40,286 bases of DNA from a virus. Shown here one piece after another: positions 20,127 to 30,648 of the stretch. The first letter of the stretch is position 1, and every line of letters starts with the position of its first letter. The stretch covers positions 1 to 40,286 of the IMG/VR virus record IMGVR_UViG_3300005537_000015; one strand, given 5' to 3'. Made by a program: the position numbers and the translations under genes. The notes under the pieces were generated by a model. It did not search any database, was not told the DNA's origin, and saw only the letters and a list, made by a program, of their open reading frames with translations.

Positions 20127-22828
20127 TGTACCAGCCATATCTAATAGCCAACTTCGAGACTGGATACGATCGTGAGCGTCAGCCATGGTTATTGCCAGAC
20201 GAATCACAATTCGAGTTGTTTGATGGCTTTGTCTATCGTGGTGTATGGCAAAAGCGTGAGGGTTACTCACAACTATGTACTGGTCAGAAAGGTGGTGTTC
20301 CATATTGCGAATCGCGTATGGTACATACTGTAACGATCAGTGCCAACGAAGTGCCAGATGGCATGATAGACACATTTACGTTTACCGTTTCTAACACATA
20401 TCATCCATTAAGACGTGGTGGTTTTCGTGCTATTGATACGACTGCATTAGGCGTTCAAGCACAACTCATACGTGATAATGGCGTTGGTGGCACCCTATCA
20501 GGGTCAAATGGTACGATTGACTCAGTGTTGAATTACACAACAACGTTAGCGACTCCCCAATCAGTAACGTTCAATATTGCACCATCTGTTGGCCACGTTG
20601 TTACACTACAACTAGACATCCATCAAGGTTTTCCAGTCATGGGTGTAATGAACTTCTACACCCAACTAAACACACAAGAACTTATTGTTGCCGACACGAC
20701 GTATATAAACAAGTTCGATATCCCCACGAATCGACTTGTAGATATTTCCCCTACGACGTTGTTGACAGGCGATAAGTTCAACTTTATGTCTTGGACTAAC
20801 TACCCGACGCCAGCCAATCTACAACGTTTGTTATTTGTTAACAACAAAGATCCGATACAAGCCTACGATGGAACGTCTGTAACGCCATTTCCAGTGTACA
20901 CAACCAGCTCACCAGTAACCACTTCTGCATCTGGCGTTGTTGGTGATGGAACAAGTGGCCCATACACATTACAAACACCGGCCAATACTGGGATTCTGCC
21001 TGGATCGTTGACGCTCACAAACGCATCTAGCGCAGATATCGTTACCGACAATCAAGTTGGAGTACTTGGAGGAAATGGTACAGGCACTGTTGATTACTTG
21101 TCTGGTACGATCGTTGTGACGTTTACAAACGTTGTTAACATTGGGGACAATATCAACTGGGCATATATATCGTTGGAAGAGCCTATAGAGACGGCGTTGC
21201 ACATCTTCCAACTGAAAGACAGGCTTGTGGTGTTATACACAACAGAAGATGGTGTTCAATACGGACATCGTATTCGTGTGTCTGGCACAGGTGCATTCGG
21301 GGACATATTTACTTCTGATGCTATTGGTGCAGGTATTATCGACGTTCCAGATGACACATTCATATCTTCTGCCGACTTGAATCGTGATGACTTGTTGATC
21401 TTCACTGTGAACTGTACATGGATTATGAAGTATACACAGAATGACGTTGTGCCATTCACGTTAGATCGTATAGATCAATCTAGGGGATCGGATGCACCAT
21501 ATGGAACGATCACATATCTAAACAGGACAAACGCCGCTAGCCAACGTGGGTTTATCATCTGTGATGGCTATAGTGTTGAACGTTCTGATGACAAGATACC
21601 AGACTACTCGTTTAACGACATTGATCAAGACAACTTCCGACTTTGTTTTGCTGGATCGGTAGATGTCGATCGTGATCACTACTTATTACATCCAAGTCCA
21701 GACGACACTGTGTTGGATATCGACACGATCTCTGATCGCATCTTGGTCACTAACTATGAAGAAGACAACTTCAGCATATACCGATTGCCACTTAGCTGTA
21801 TGGGTACCTATGTAGGAACAGAAAGCATCACATGGGATGATCTTCTGATATACGAATCATGGGATGAGATGGCGAGTGTGTATGGCAACTGGAACGCATT
21901 CACATTCTCACGTGGTACGCCATTCTCTGTTGGTGGTGGTCATCATGGTCAGATAACACGTCTGAACGTTACAGAAACAGAAGACTATCCAGTAAAGATA
22001 CGCGATATGTCGGTGATTGATGGGTTTACACTTCAGTTGACAACCGACTTTCAAGAGTGGGAAGTGGGTGACTACGTTAACATCGAAGCTGTTAGTGGCA
22101 TGTTAGAAGCCAACGGTAAACAAGGGTATATTAAAGACATCGTCACAGACAACTACACGTTCCAAATCGAGTTGGTCACAACGGGATACAACACGCCATA
22201 CACCACAGGTGGCACAGCGTCTAAGACGATCCAATTCCAATCGAAGACAAAGAAGTTTAACCCATACGCTGATCAAGACAAGAAAGTGTCATGTGGTTGG
22301 GTGTATTTCTACGTGTCCACCAGTGGCACAGACTTAACAGATAACAAATACATCTTAAGCACATTGCAAACAAACCCATGTCAAATACTGGTACCTTCAC
22401 ATGGGTACGTAGATGGTCAACAAATCTACATCTATAATGTGGGTGGCATGACCGAGTTAAACAATAATGCATACAACGTCACTGTGATTGATGCTAATAA
22501 CATCTCTCTAGATGGTGTAGATGCCACTGGGTTTACGCCATATACCACTGGTGGATTCTGTTCTAGCCAGGTGGATGCGATATTGCACGTTAACGTTATC
22601 TCTAACGACACGGAACAATCAACACAACTACAACCATACAATCCAAGCCCATACCAAGTCAACCTCACTAGCCACATCGCTGGCAATGGCATCAAGAAGT
22701 GGTACAAGCTTTGGTTAAACCAAACCGCACGCTTCATACAACTTGAGGTGATTAACAATCAAGCAGGCTCTAAGACACAGATACACGCCATTATGTTTGG
22801 GTTTGCGGGTGTAGGGAGGCTTATCTAA
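20126..22828 (+). CDS. Large tail (hub or stabilisation) protein, 900 aa
   Basis: The opening ANFETGYDRERQPWLLPDES and then 'LFDGFVYRGVWQKREGYSQL' is common to a large family of phage structural proteins in P22- and N4-like podoviruses, usually a beta-propeller or tail-hub component. The C-terminal third has two FCCH-like repeats (EWEVGDYVNIEAVSGMLEAN and LVPSHGYVDGQQIYIYNVGG), ending in a lectin-like beta section. All reading is in one frame and ends TAA. Confidence 0.65.
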   Translation: MYQPYLIANFETGYDRERQPWLLPDESQFELFDGFVYRGVWQKREGYSQLCTGQKGGVPYCESRMVHTVTISANEVPDGMIDTFTFTVSNTYHPLRRGGFRAIDTTALGVQAQLIRDNGVGGTLSGSNGTIDSVLNYTTTLATPQSVTFNIAPSVGHVVTLQLDIHQGFPVMGVMNFYTQLNTQELIVADTTYINKFDIPTNRLVDISPTTLLTGDKFNFMSWTNYPTPANLQRLLFVNNKDPIQAYDGTSVTPFPVYTTSSPVTTSASGVVGDGTSGPYTLQTPANTGILPGSLTLTNASSADIVTDNQVGVLGGNGTGTVDYLSGTIVVTFTNVVNIGDNINWAYISLEEPIETALHIFQLKDRLVVLYTTEDGVQYGHRIRVSGTGAFGDIFTSDAIGAGIIDVPDDTFISSADLNRDDLLIFTVNCTWIMKYTQNDVVPFTLDRIDQSRGSDAPYGTITYLNRTNAASQRGFIICDGYSVERSDDKIPDYSFNDIDQDNFRLCFAGSVDVDRDHYLLHPSPDDTVLDIDTISDRILVTNYEEDNFSIYRLPLSCMGTYVGTESITWDDLLIYESWDEMASVYGNWNAFTFSRGTPFSVGGGHHGQITRLNVTETEDYPVKIRDMSVIDGFTLQLTTDFQEWEVGDYVNIEAVSGMLEANGKQGYIKDIVTDNYTFQIELVTTGYNTPYTTGGTASKTIQFQSKTKKFNPYADQDKKVSCGWVYFYVSTSGTDLTDNKYILSTLQTNPCQILVPSHGYVDGQQIYIYNVGGMTELNNNAYNVTVIDANNISLDGVDATGFTPYTTGGFCSSQVDAILHVNVISNDTEQSTQLQPYNPSPYQVNLTSHIAGNGIKKWYKLWLNQTARFIQLEVINNQAGSKTQIHAIMFGFAGVGRLI

Positions 22829-23103
22829 TGCCGAACTTACCACCGAAGTTTAACTGGGGAACAGAGATAAAGAACGTTAATCAAACGTTGTACAACCAGC
22901 TTAACGATTCTTATTTCACTATTGCGCAAGTCGTTAACACGAAGACGAACAACTATGCAACAACAACTAATCCACCTGCAGACAATGCAAAGAACATGCT
23001 GTTTGCTATAGGTGATATATGGGTTAACACAGCTACCAACACAGCATTCATCATGACGTCTAGAACGTCAAACACTGCTGTAACATGGACACAAATTACG
23101 TAG
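22828..23103 (+). CDS. Small tail-region protein (91 aa)
   Basis: TAATG-coupled to the 900-aa gene. N-terminal helix KFNWGTEIKNVNQTLYNQLN, then a compact beta hairpin domain with IGDIWVNTATNTAFIMTS, which resembles the short 'GD.WVNTAT...F..T.....WT' cap domain found at the ends of phage fibre proteins. TAG stop. Confidence 0.55.
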   Translation: MPNLPPKFNWGTEIKNVNQTLYNQLNDSYFTIAQVVNTKTNNYATTTNPPADNAKNMLFAIGDIWVNTATNTAFIMTSRTSNTAVTWTQIT

Positions 23104-23111
23104 GAGTATTT

Positions 23112-23834
23112 ATGGCATTCAATACAGGTGGCGCTCTGTCGGGTGCAGGTTCAGGCGCAGCAACAGGCTTTTCTGTGGGTGGCCCATGGGGTGCAGCTAT
23201 AGGGGGTGTTGCGGGTGGCTTGTTGGGTGCGTTCGGTCTTAGTCGTGAACGTAAAAAGAAAGCTAAGAAGTTGTCGACGTTAGATCCAACACAACAAGGA
23301 ATATACAATGAATATGCTAGAGGCGTTCAAGGTAAAGGTGGGCGTTTTCAAGATTTGTTTAACTTTAATCCTCAACAAACTACGGATTACTTTAACAGAA
23401 ACGTTGCAGCACCTGCGTACGAACAATACCAACAAAACGTAATCCCAGGAATTACAGGCCAGTTCCGAGGTCGCAACTTGCAAAACTCTAGCTATCTGGG
23501 GGGTGCGTTGTCAAATGCTGGTAGAGACGTTCAACGTAACTTAGATACGCAGCTGGCTAACATGTTGCAATCGGCACAAGAGAACTCAGTCAGTAATCGT
23601 ATAAATGGTATTAACAACATACTAGGAACACAGACGTTTGCATATCAACAACCACAAGCGAGTGGTGGTGATCAAGCCTTTGGTGCATTGCTGAACGCTG
23701 GTGGTACTGCGTTCGGGAACATAGCATCTGGACGTACAGCATACCAACAAAATCAAGCCGCTCAGCAACAGCAACGTCAACAATTCACACCTAGTGTGCC
23801 ACAACGTCAACCACTACCAGGCTTCCAATACTAG
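23112..23834 (+). CDS. Internal virion / DNA-ejection protein, small (240 aa)
   Basis: I chose ATG 23112 (SD AGGAG). The N-terminus is a glycine-zipper membrane segment (FSVGGPWGAAIGGVAGGLLG, about 20-39) followed by RERKKKAKK. The remainder is helical and Gln/Asn-rich, with PGITGQFRGRNLQNSSYLGG. Glycine-zipper plus Q-rich tail and location just before two larger helical proteins fits an ejection (pilot) protein that inserts in the host envelope. TAG stop. Confidence 0.65.
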   Translation: MAFNTGGALSGAGSGAATGFSVGGPWGAAIGGVAGGLLGAFGLSRERKKKAKKLSTLDPTQQGIYNEYARGVQGKGGRFQDLFNFNPQQTTDYFNRNVAAPAYEQYQQNVIPGITGQFRGRNLQNSSYLGGALSNAGRDVQRNLDTQLANMLQSAQENSVSNRINGINNILGTQTFAYQQPQASGGDQAFGALLNAGGTAFGNIASGRTAYQQNQAAQQQQRQQFTPSVPQRQPLPGFQY

Positions 23835-23842
23835 GAGTTTAT

Positions 23843-24751
23843 ATGCCACAAGCACAAGTTATTGACTTTGGGTCAGATCCATATGCTGATGCTATTGGTG
23901 GGTTTGCCAAGAATTTTACCGAAACGTTAAACAAGAACGCTGCACAAAAGCGTAACGAAGATCTGTTTAAACGTATTAGTGATAGTTATGGAGAAGATGC
24001 GTCACCCGAACGCATATGGCGTGACATACTGAAGACAGAAGGCTTTGATCAAGACTACAAGCGCGATCTACTTAAAGAAGTCAAAGAGTACGCAACATTA
24101 AGCAATCAAGCCAAGAAGACGGGCTATGAAGATGCTAAGTTGGCGTTGCGCACATCAGAGTTGTTTGCACGAAACAAAACCAATGAGATTGCAGAAAGAC
24201 GTTTAGACACTGAAGAAGCCAAAGCTGCCACAACGGCAAACGAATCGGCACGTAAGACAGCGAATGACATTTCTAAGTTTATAAAAGATCAGTTTACTGC
24301 TTCGGGTAGCACACCAACTATACAAGATCTTGCAGCGTATAACGATCTAACACGCCAGTTCATGGACAATCCAGAGAATCCATTGCCATTAAACCAGGCG
24401 TTCCAACAAGCCTATCAGTTCAAACAAGCACAAGACAACATCATAAATAACGCACCATTCGTCACACGTCCAAAACCAATCAGTGAGTCTTATTGGGGAG
24501 GTGCTACACCACAACAATACCAACAAGCTTTTGACAACGCTGAAGTCGAGTTGAAACGTATGTATGAAGAAGATGGCATTACCAGCCAGACAGACCTACG
24601 TAAGATCGCTAAACGTGGTCTATGGAATGACACAGAGATAACGAAGATGTTACAGACCGTGTTTGCACAAGAAGGACGCAAGTTACGTGGGCCAAAACCA
24701 AAAGACGAATACACAGACACGCAAGATGATCTTATTCTATGGGGTGGTTAA
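23843..24751 (+). CDS. Internal virion / DNA-ejection protein, medium (302 aa)
   Basis: Almost entirely helical, with charged heptads (ERRLDTEEAKAATTANESAR) and Gln-rich stretches. No membrane segment. Sits between the glycine-zipper protein and the 1564-aa protein, the position of the middle ejection protein in P22- and T7-like phages. SD AGGAG; TAA stop. Function inferred from context and composition. Confidence 0.6.
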   Translation: MPQAQVIDFGSDPYADAIGGFAKNFTETLNKNAAQKRNEDLFKRISDSYGEDASPERIWRDILKTEGFDQDYKRDLLKEVKEYATLSNQAKKTGYEDAKLALRTSELFARNKTNEIAERRLDTEEAKAATTANESARKTANDISKFIKDQFTASGSTPTIQDLAAYNDLTRQFMDNPENPLPLNQAFQQAYQFKQAQDNIINNAPFVTRPKPISESYWGGATPQQYQQAFDNAEVELKRMYEEDGITSQTDLRKIAKRGLWNDTEITKMLQTVFAQEGRKLRGPKPKDEYTDTQDDLILWGG

Positions 24752-27700
24752 ATGCCAATAACATACGAATCTCTACGTAAGGCACGTGAACATGGGATGG
24801 ATGACGATCGTATTGTTGCTAGTATTGAGCGCAATGATCCAGCACTTGCGGAACGATTTCAGTTTGCGCGAGAGCAAGGGTTAGATAACCAACGTATTAT
24901 AAGTAGTCTGGAACGTAAGTTAAAAGACAATCCACAAGAAGAAGTTGTCTCACAGATCGAGCCAACCAAGAAACAACGTTCTTTGATCCAAACGTTTGAA
25001 CAAGGCTTATCCAAGTCAGCAAGTGGGTCTATCGTTGGCACATTGGATGGTCACAAGTCACCCGAAGAGCTTACAGAAGACGCACCATTCTGGCAACACC
25101 TTGTAGAGTTTGGTGGAACTATCACTGGCGACGTGCCATTTATGGCTGCTGGTTCAACGTTGGGTGGGCTTATCGGTGGTGCGGCAGGATCACGTTTTGG
25201 TGGGCCAGGCGCAGCACTTGGTGGTGTTGGTGGTGCATTGTTTGGCACGTTGGCATTTCCAGCGTTCATAAAAGAATCACTGAAAGAATACCGAGATTAC
25301 GTCGACAAAGGGAACGATCTAACGTTTGGCGAGTTCTTACAACAAGCTGATCGCGTCGCCAGCAACACGTTACGCGAAGGTGCATTCGGTATTATACTGG
25401 GTGGATTGAATAAGCTTGGGCCTATGTTGGAGCAGCTACCAGGTGTTGGCAAATTGTTTACGTCGAAATACGCACAGAAAGGCGCCTCTATCGCATCGGA
25501 AACGTTAGGTGCTGCCACCATACCACCAGCCACACGTGGCGAGCTTCCAAGTGGTCAAGATTATGCCCTAGCGTTGGCTACGATCTTAGGGTTCAACGTT
25601 GCACGTATACCATCTAAGTTGCGCGAGCAATTCCAAGCACGTGGCGCAGCTAGTGGCAAGACGCCAGAAGAGTTTTGGAAGTCGATACCGCGCGAAGAGA
25701 TCGAACGTATTGCTGAGATGTTGAAACAAGATGTAGAGACGCCAACAAAGCAACTAGCGGATGTCAAAGCCGACATACGACAATCCACTCCAGAAGCCAA
25801 AACACGCAATCAAAAACAGAAGATTACCGTTGAACCTGCACGTGAAGATATCACACAGAAACGTCCAGACAACACATCTAAGTCAACTGAAGCATTACAA
25901 CAAGATCGTGAATCCACTACTAAGTTGGCTGATGAATTGCCACAAACCAACAAAGGCAAGTTAGCACGTGAAGCTGTTAAACGTGGGTATGTAGAGACGC
26001 CACAACAACTTGACCAGTTCTTAGACGAATACGAGTCGGCTTATCCAACGTTGCCTGGTAAGACAGGTCTACGTAAGAACGCCAAGTTCTTAAACAAGTA
26101 TGCCACGAAAGCACAAGAAAAACGTGAGATCACTAAACAGTCTACTAAACAGATTGTTGATGTGCGTCCAAGTGGTGAACGTCAACTGGAGATTGGCAAA
26201 CAACAAATACGTGAGGCGAAAGCAAGTGGTGACAAAGCCAAGATTAAAGAAGCTCAGAAGCGCATTGACCTGGCGAAAAGGCGCATCCAACGTGAAGCCC
26301 GTGAAGCGTCTAGCCAAGTTAAAAAGACTAACACGCAGGTAAGCAAACAAGAATACAAAGCCGACAAAGACATAAACAAAGACATACTAGCGTTCACTAC
26401 GGAGAAGGGATCTAAGTACACCGTAAAAGGCAACAAGACAACAAGGGACAAGGCATATAGACCTGAACATGGTGAAGCCGAACAAGGCTCACAACCAACA
26501 AGCCAAGAAACAATATACGTCGATAAGGCCTCTTTAGACAAGTTATCCGAGTTCCAAACATCTGGCCCATCTAAAGTGTTATACAAATACCCAGATGGAC
26601 GTGTTGGTGTGTACCACACTAGTGGCTCAAACGCTGGTAAGGTGTCAGCTAACTCTGTGGTGACGCCATCACGCGAACCTAGTGTTGGTTTGTATCCTGT
26701 AGAGGTGTGGGATAATGGTAGGCGTGTTCACTTCGGCAATAAGATCGACGACGTTCATACACGTGATAGTGGTTATGAGATCGTAGAGAAACGTAAAGGC
26801 AACACAGCCACTGTGTCTGTCAAGCCTAGATATTCCGAGTTGGTTATTGAACGTCCAGAGAAGCCTAATAAGAAACCCAAAGCAAAACCAACAAAGCCAA
26901 AAAAACCAGTCGCTATCACTGAAGAAACAGGTGTTAGTGTACAAGAACACATCGACTTGCCAAAGACAACGACTGAACGTGCTATAGAGAAGATCGACAC
27001 GCTTAAGAAAGCTGCAACAAACCCAGATGGTGTGATGGATTGGGCGACGGCTAAGATCTGGGATTTTATGATTCCGTTGGAACGTTTAGAAACCAACGTT
27101 CCAGTGTCACAACGTGTCAGCACGAAGATAAAACAAGCACAGAACGCTGCAAGTGATATCAACGGAGTTATCTACAATGGTGTGTATGACAACATACAAA
27201 ACGCATTCGTCTCTGATAGTCTAGCCGATATCTTCCCGAAAGATCAGTGGGTTCGATTAACAAAGAATATGAAGCCTGGCGAATACTCAATGCAAGAGTT
27301 CGACGAGTATCGTACAGCACGTCAGATATTGAAACGTCAACAACGTGGTCTTAAATCGGGTATCGACACGCGCGAAGCACAAGAAACCGTAGCCACATTA
27401 GGTGAGAAATACGCACCTATAGAACAACGTATACGTGAATTCCAAAGCAAGTTGTTAGACACGTACTCAAAAGATTTGTTAAACGCTGAAACGAGAGAAC
27501 AATGGAAACAAGACGCACATACGTCGTTATATCGGGTTATGGATTATGGAAGTGATGCGTTGCTCCCACAAGGTAGTTTGCAACCTGGAAAAACATGGTT
27601 CAAAGCCAAAGGTTCAAACAAGAAAGTCTTACCTGCTAGCGAATCTGAACTTCAGAACTTGTCGATGCTTATCACTAATTCTAAGAAGAATGATTCCGTC

Positions 27701-29446
27701 CTTCAATACAAACGTCTAGTTGAACAAGGCCAACTGCCAGGTCGAGTTGTCAAGTCTGCAAGCAAGCCAGTTCCAGAAGGCATGTTGGAATCGTTAGACA
27801 TCGACCCACAACATGCAGCGTTGGCTGAAGAACTGTATAATCAATCACGTAAGGACGCTTACACACCATCACACGGACGTTTACGTGGTTGGGAGAATGG
27901 CAAACCTTTCGAAATCGAAGTACCACAGGAAATATATGACATCTATAGCACTCTTGCTCCTAGTGACACTGGTGTGTTTACCAAAATCTTGCAAGCAACA
28001 AACCGACTTATGAGCAAAGGAATAGTCTTAGAACCTGTAAAAGCCTCCAGCATCTTCTTGAGAGACGCTGCAAACTCGTTGGTTTACAGCAAGTCAGGTT
28101 GGGACTTCCGAACGATCGTTAAAGCCTACAAGGACATCATAGGCAACAAGGAGTCATGGCAGAAGTTCCAAGCGTTGGGTGGCAACACCTACGCATCACG
28201 TTTGGCATATCGTAGTGAACGTTCTGCAAAAGTCAAAGAGTTATTGAAAGAAACAAACGCTACCGTTGTGCCATTCAGTAAGTTTGCACAGTTCATGCGC
28301 ACACACTATCAGGCGTTATCAGCCAGTGTGCCACTTGCCGAATACAATCGTTCTGTAGAGAAATATGGCGACACACCAACTGGACGTACACGTGCAATCA
28401 TCGAGTCTAAGATGGTGACATACGATCCGACAAAACGTGGATCATCCAAGTTCGTGCGCAAGGCGGCTAACTTCTTACCATTCTTCAACGTCATGTTGCA
28501 AGAACCATACATGATAGCGAAGAACTTGAAGAACCCAGCGTTCTGGGCAAAGGGCATCATACAATACACAATACCAACGTTGTTATTGCAATACTACAAC
28601 GATGGTAATCCAGAGTATGATGATATGAACCCTATACTGAAGGCGTCATGTTGGCATTTTTATACACCACTTGGCCACTTTGCCATACCGATACCGTGGT
28701 TGACAGCAGCACTGTTTAAGATCGTTCCAGAAACCATATACGACATTGCCAAGTCACAAGGTGCCGACGCAGTCCAGGGATTGATGAGTTATGTGTTTTC
28801 ACAACTATCTGGATCGTTCCCACCACTCGCACAAGCTGTCGTTGAACAATCAACAAACAGAACATTACCATCACCAGCGGGCGTTGCAGCAATGCCATTC
28901 ATGGACGTTCAAACACGTGCGCCACCAGTTGTTCCACGTCGTCTAGAGAACTTGCCACCAGAACAACAATATACATCCAAAACCAGTCAACTAGCACGTT
29001 GGTATGGCGAGTTAACGAACTCGTCTCCAATCAAGGTAGAACGTTTGATAAAGACGTTCGGAGGTGGGCTAGCAGCTGATGGCTTAGCACTCGCTGACGA
29101 GATGGTGTATGCGCTTGGATGGGCTGACGATAAACGTCCAGAAGCGGGTGAAAAGAACTTCTTGTTACTTGGTAAATTCTTAATTGAGAACACACCTAGT
29201 AGCACTAAGTACACAGAGAAGTTCTACAAGGCTTTAGAACAAGCCAAGTTAGACAATAAACGTGGTAATCCTAATAGGCTGAAGCAACTACAGTTTTGGA
29301 ATCGCAGCATCTCTTCCAAGTTCAACCAATATCGCAAAGTGGAAGAATCAGATATCGACCCAAAACAAAAGCGTTTCCAGTTGTTAGAGATACAAAAAGA
29401 CATCAATGCAACGTTCAAACGTGCAGTACAAGAATCAGGAGGTTAA
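24752..29446 (+). CDS. Giant internal virion / ejection protein (1564 aa, LPD38-like C-terminus)
   Basis: Residues about 1-60 hold two repeats of a 'ARE.G.DD.RI..S.E' motif. A glycine-zipper membrane segment follows (STLGGLIGGAAGSRFGGPGA, about 137-156). The middle is charged, repetitive and probably disordered (300-760). From about 1090 the sequence (RDAANSLVYSKSGWDFR, LPFFNVMLQEPYMIAKNLKN, PAGVAAMPFMDVQTRAPP) matches the large polyvalent protein-associated domain LPD38 in outline. It probably enters the cell with the DNA. No lysozyme motif was seen. TAA stop. Confidence 0.75.
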   Translation: MPITYESLRKAREHGMDDDRIVASIERNDPALAERFQFAREQGLDNQRIISSLERKLKDNPQEEVVSQIEPTKKQRSLIQTFEQGLSKSASGSIVGTLDGHKSPEELTEDAPFWQHLVEFGGTITGDVPFMAAGSTLGGLIGGAAGSRFGGPGAALGGVGGALFGTLAFPAFIKESLKEYRDYVDKGNDLTFGEFLQQADRVASNTLREGAFGIILGGLNKLGPMLEQLPGVGKLFTSKYAQKGASIASETLGAATIPPATRGELPSGQDYALALATILGFNVARIPSKLREQFQARGAASGKTPEEFWKSIPREEIERIAEMLKQDVETPTKQLADVKADIRQSTPEAKTRNQKQKITVEPAREDITQKRPDNTSKSTEALQQDRESTTKLADELPQTNKGKLAREAVKRGYVETPQQLDQFLDEYESAYPTLPGKTGLRKNAKFLNKYATKAQEKREITKQSTKQIVDVRPSGERQLEIGKQQIREAKASGDKAKIKEAQKRIDLAKRRIQREAREASSQVKKTNTQVSKQEYKADKDINKDILAFTTEKGSKYTVKGNKTTRDKAYRPEHGEAEQGSQPTSQETIYVDKASLDKLSEFQTSGPSKVLYKYPDGRVGVYHTSGSNAGKVSANSVVTPSREPSVGLYPVEVWDNGRRVHFGNKIDDVHTRDSGYEIVEKRKGNTATVSVKPRYSELVIERPEKPNKKPKAKPTKPKKPVAITEETGVSVQEHIDLPKTTTERAIEKIDTLKKAATNPDGVMDWATAKIWDFMIPLERLETNVPVSQRVSTKIKQAQNAASDINGVIYNGVYDNIQNAFVSDSLADIFPKDQWVRLTKNMKPGEYSMQEFDEYRTARQILKRQQRGLKSGIDTREAQETVATLGEKYAPIEQRIREFQSKLLDTYSKDLLNAETREQWKQDAHTSLYRVMDYGSDALLPQGSLQPGKTWFKAKGSNKKVLPASESELQNLSMLITNSKKNDSVLQYKRLVEQGQLPGRVVKSASKPVPEGMLESLDIDPQHAALAEELYNQSRKDAYTPSHGRLRGWENGKPFEIEVPQEIYDIYSTLAPSDTGVFTKILQATNRLMSKGIVLEPVKASSIFLRDAANSLVYSKSGWDFRTIVKAYKDIIGNKESWQKFQALGGNTYASRLAYRSERSAKVKELLKETNATVVPFSKFAQFMRTHYQALSASVPLAEYNRSVEKYGDTPTGRTRAIIESKMVTYDPTKRGSSKFVRKAANFLPFFNVMLQEPYMIAKNLKNPAFWAKGIIQYTIPTLLLQYYNDGNPEYDDMNPILKASCWHFYTPLGHFAIPIPWLTAALFKIVPETIYDIAKSQGADAVQGLMSYVFSQLSGSFPPLAQAVVEQSTNRTLPSPAGVAAMPFMDVQTRAPPVVPRRLENLPPEQQYTSKTSQLARWYGELTNSSPIKVERLIKTFGGGLAADGLALADEMVYALGWADDKRPEAGEKNFLLLGKFLIENTPSSTKYTEKFYKALEQAKLDNKRGNPNRLKQLQFWNRSISSKFNQYRKVEESDIDPKQKRFQLLEIQKDINATFKRAVQESGG

Positions 29447-29725
29447 ATGCCTAGTCCCAACTTAACAAGAGATAACTATTTTAATCTTATCCAACAAACG
29501 TATGACGAGAAGTCGTTTCGTGGTGAATACGATGGATCAAACAACTTGATCTATGCCGCATTCGCCATCGAAGGTAGTTCTGAGAGTGTGCGATGTTGGC
29601 AAATCAAAAAGCTGACATATACAGGTTCTAACTTAACTAGTGTTATATGGCCACAAATAGACGGTAAAGCGTCAACAGCATACAGCTTTTCGTGGACTAA
29701 TAGAGCTTCGTATACATACTCGTAG
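29447..29725 (+). CDS. Small tail-associated protein (92 aa)
   Basis: Starts at the base after the preceding stop, with GGAGG before it. The product has a helical start and a beta-rich end ([20 protein letters not shown]). The 'E.S.RCWQI.KLTY' type core occurs in short proteins next to phage fibre genes. TAG stop, SD for the next gene overlaps its 3' end. Confidence 0.55.
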   Translation: MPSPNLTRDNYFNLIQQTYDEKSFRGEYDGSNNLIYAAFAIEGSSESVRCWQIKKLTYTGSNLTSVIWPQIDGKASTAYSFSWTNRASYTYS

Positions 29726-29733
29726 GAGGTTTT

Positions 29734-30429
29734 ATGTCATTTGCATACAACCCATTTACTGACAACTTAGACTATAAGTCATCAGCAGGTGGTACAGGCC
29801 CAACAGGGCCGACGGGGCCTACTGGACCCACTGGACCGACTGGTCCCACAGGCCCAACAGGATCAGGAGGTGTCACAGGCCCAGGATCGTCAACAGATCG
29901 TTCTATACCGACGTGGAATGGAACAAGTGGTGATGCTTTAAGAAACAATGCCAACGCTTTGATAGATGCATCAGGTTATTACACCAACACAGACCAACCA
30001 GCGTTTTACGCATACTTAGACAATAACGTCGAAAATGCAGCTGGTGATGGAGGCATATACACGTTTCCATATAACACGTTGGCATTTGAATCTGGAGGTT
30101 CCAACTTTAACACTGGAACGTTCACATATGTCATACCAAAAAGTGGTGTATGGCGTTTCTCGTTGTCATTCGCATTTAACGCTGTAGATGTTACCAATGC
30201 TATTGGTATCTTCTATATCAACACTAACGGAACAAGAATTCGACTTGCTGAGTTTAACCCAGGGGTAGTTCAATGTAGTGGCGAGCTGATTGTAAATTGT
30301 ACTTGGCAATCGTTTGCTAGTGCAACATCTACAATATCCGCCGAACTCTTGATCACTGGTTCTGGGTTGAACGTTGGCTTCAGTGGTGGCAATACAATTA
30401 ATTCTTTCAATGGAGTTTTGGTCACGTAA
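29734..30429 (+). CDS. Tail fibre with collagen-like stem and C1q-like head
   Basis: 231 aa. Residues 1-19 are an attachment segment ([13 protein letters not shown]). A (Gly-Pro-Thr)7 collagen-like triple-helix stem follows at about 21-43; its codons vary (GGC, GGG, GGA; CCA, CCG, CCT), so the repeat is maintained at protein level. The C-terminal 130 residues ([20 protein letters not shown], then [10 protein letters not shown]) form a C1q/TNF-like jelly roll. This is a trimeric receptor-binding or accessory fibre. TAA stop. Confidence 0.8.
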   Translation: MSFAYNPFTDNLDYKSSAGGTGPTGPTGPTGPTGPTGPTGPTGSGGVTGPGSSTDRSIPTWNGTSGDALRNNANALIDASGYYTNTDQPAFYAYLDNNVENAAGDGGIYTFPYNTLAFESGGSNFNTGTFTYVIPKSGVWRFSLSFAFNAVDVTNAIGIFYINTNGTRIRLAEFNPGVVQCSGELIVNCTWQSFASATSTISAELLITGSGLNVGFSGGNTINSFNGVLVT

Positions 30430-30432
30430 GTA

Positions 30433-30591
30433 ATGCCACGAGTCGACAACGATAATATAATCGTTTACGAACACATACATTATGTCATCATCACCAAACC
30501 AAACGTGAGCTGGCATATGAGAATGTGGGTATGGACGATCGACAGGACTCGCCCACATCCACATAGGAATGAAAAAAAACATAACGAATAA
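30433..30591 (+). CDS. Possible 52-aa protein between fibre genes
   Basis: ATG 30433 gives MPRVDNDNIIVYEHIHYVII and TAA at 30589. Composition is plausible (His-, Trp- and Arg-rich) but there is no SD. The minus strand of the same region also reads as a signal-peptide-like ORF from ATG 30606 (see findings). I cannot decide which, if either, is translated. Confidence 0.3.
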   Translation: MPRVDNDNIIVYEHIHYVIITKPNVSWHMRMWVWTIDRTRPHPHRNEKKHNE

Positions 30592-30648
30592 CAAGAATCT
30601 ATACATGACCAAATCATACGTCATGATGGTTTCAAAGTACAGGAAAAT

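Noticed and set aside
29797-29862. DNA-level tandem repeat or CRISPR-like array
   Set aside because: The repeat is the Gly-Pro-Thr collagen stem with varied codons; there are no spacers. No CRISPR array was seen elsewhere.
30166-30430. Continuation of the minus-strand ORF under the collagen-stem fibre
   Set aside because: The plus strand here is a well-supported jelly-roll domain. Only the part outside the fibre gene was kept as a candidate.
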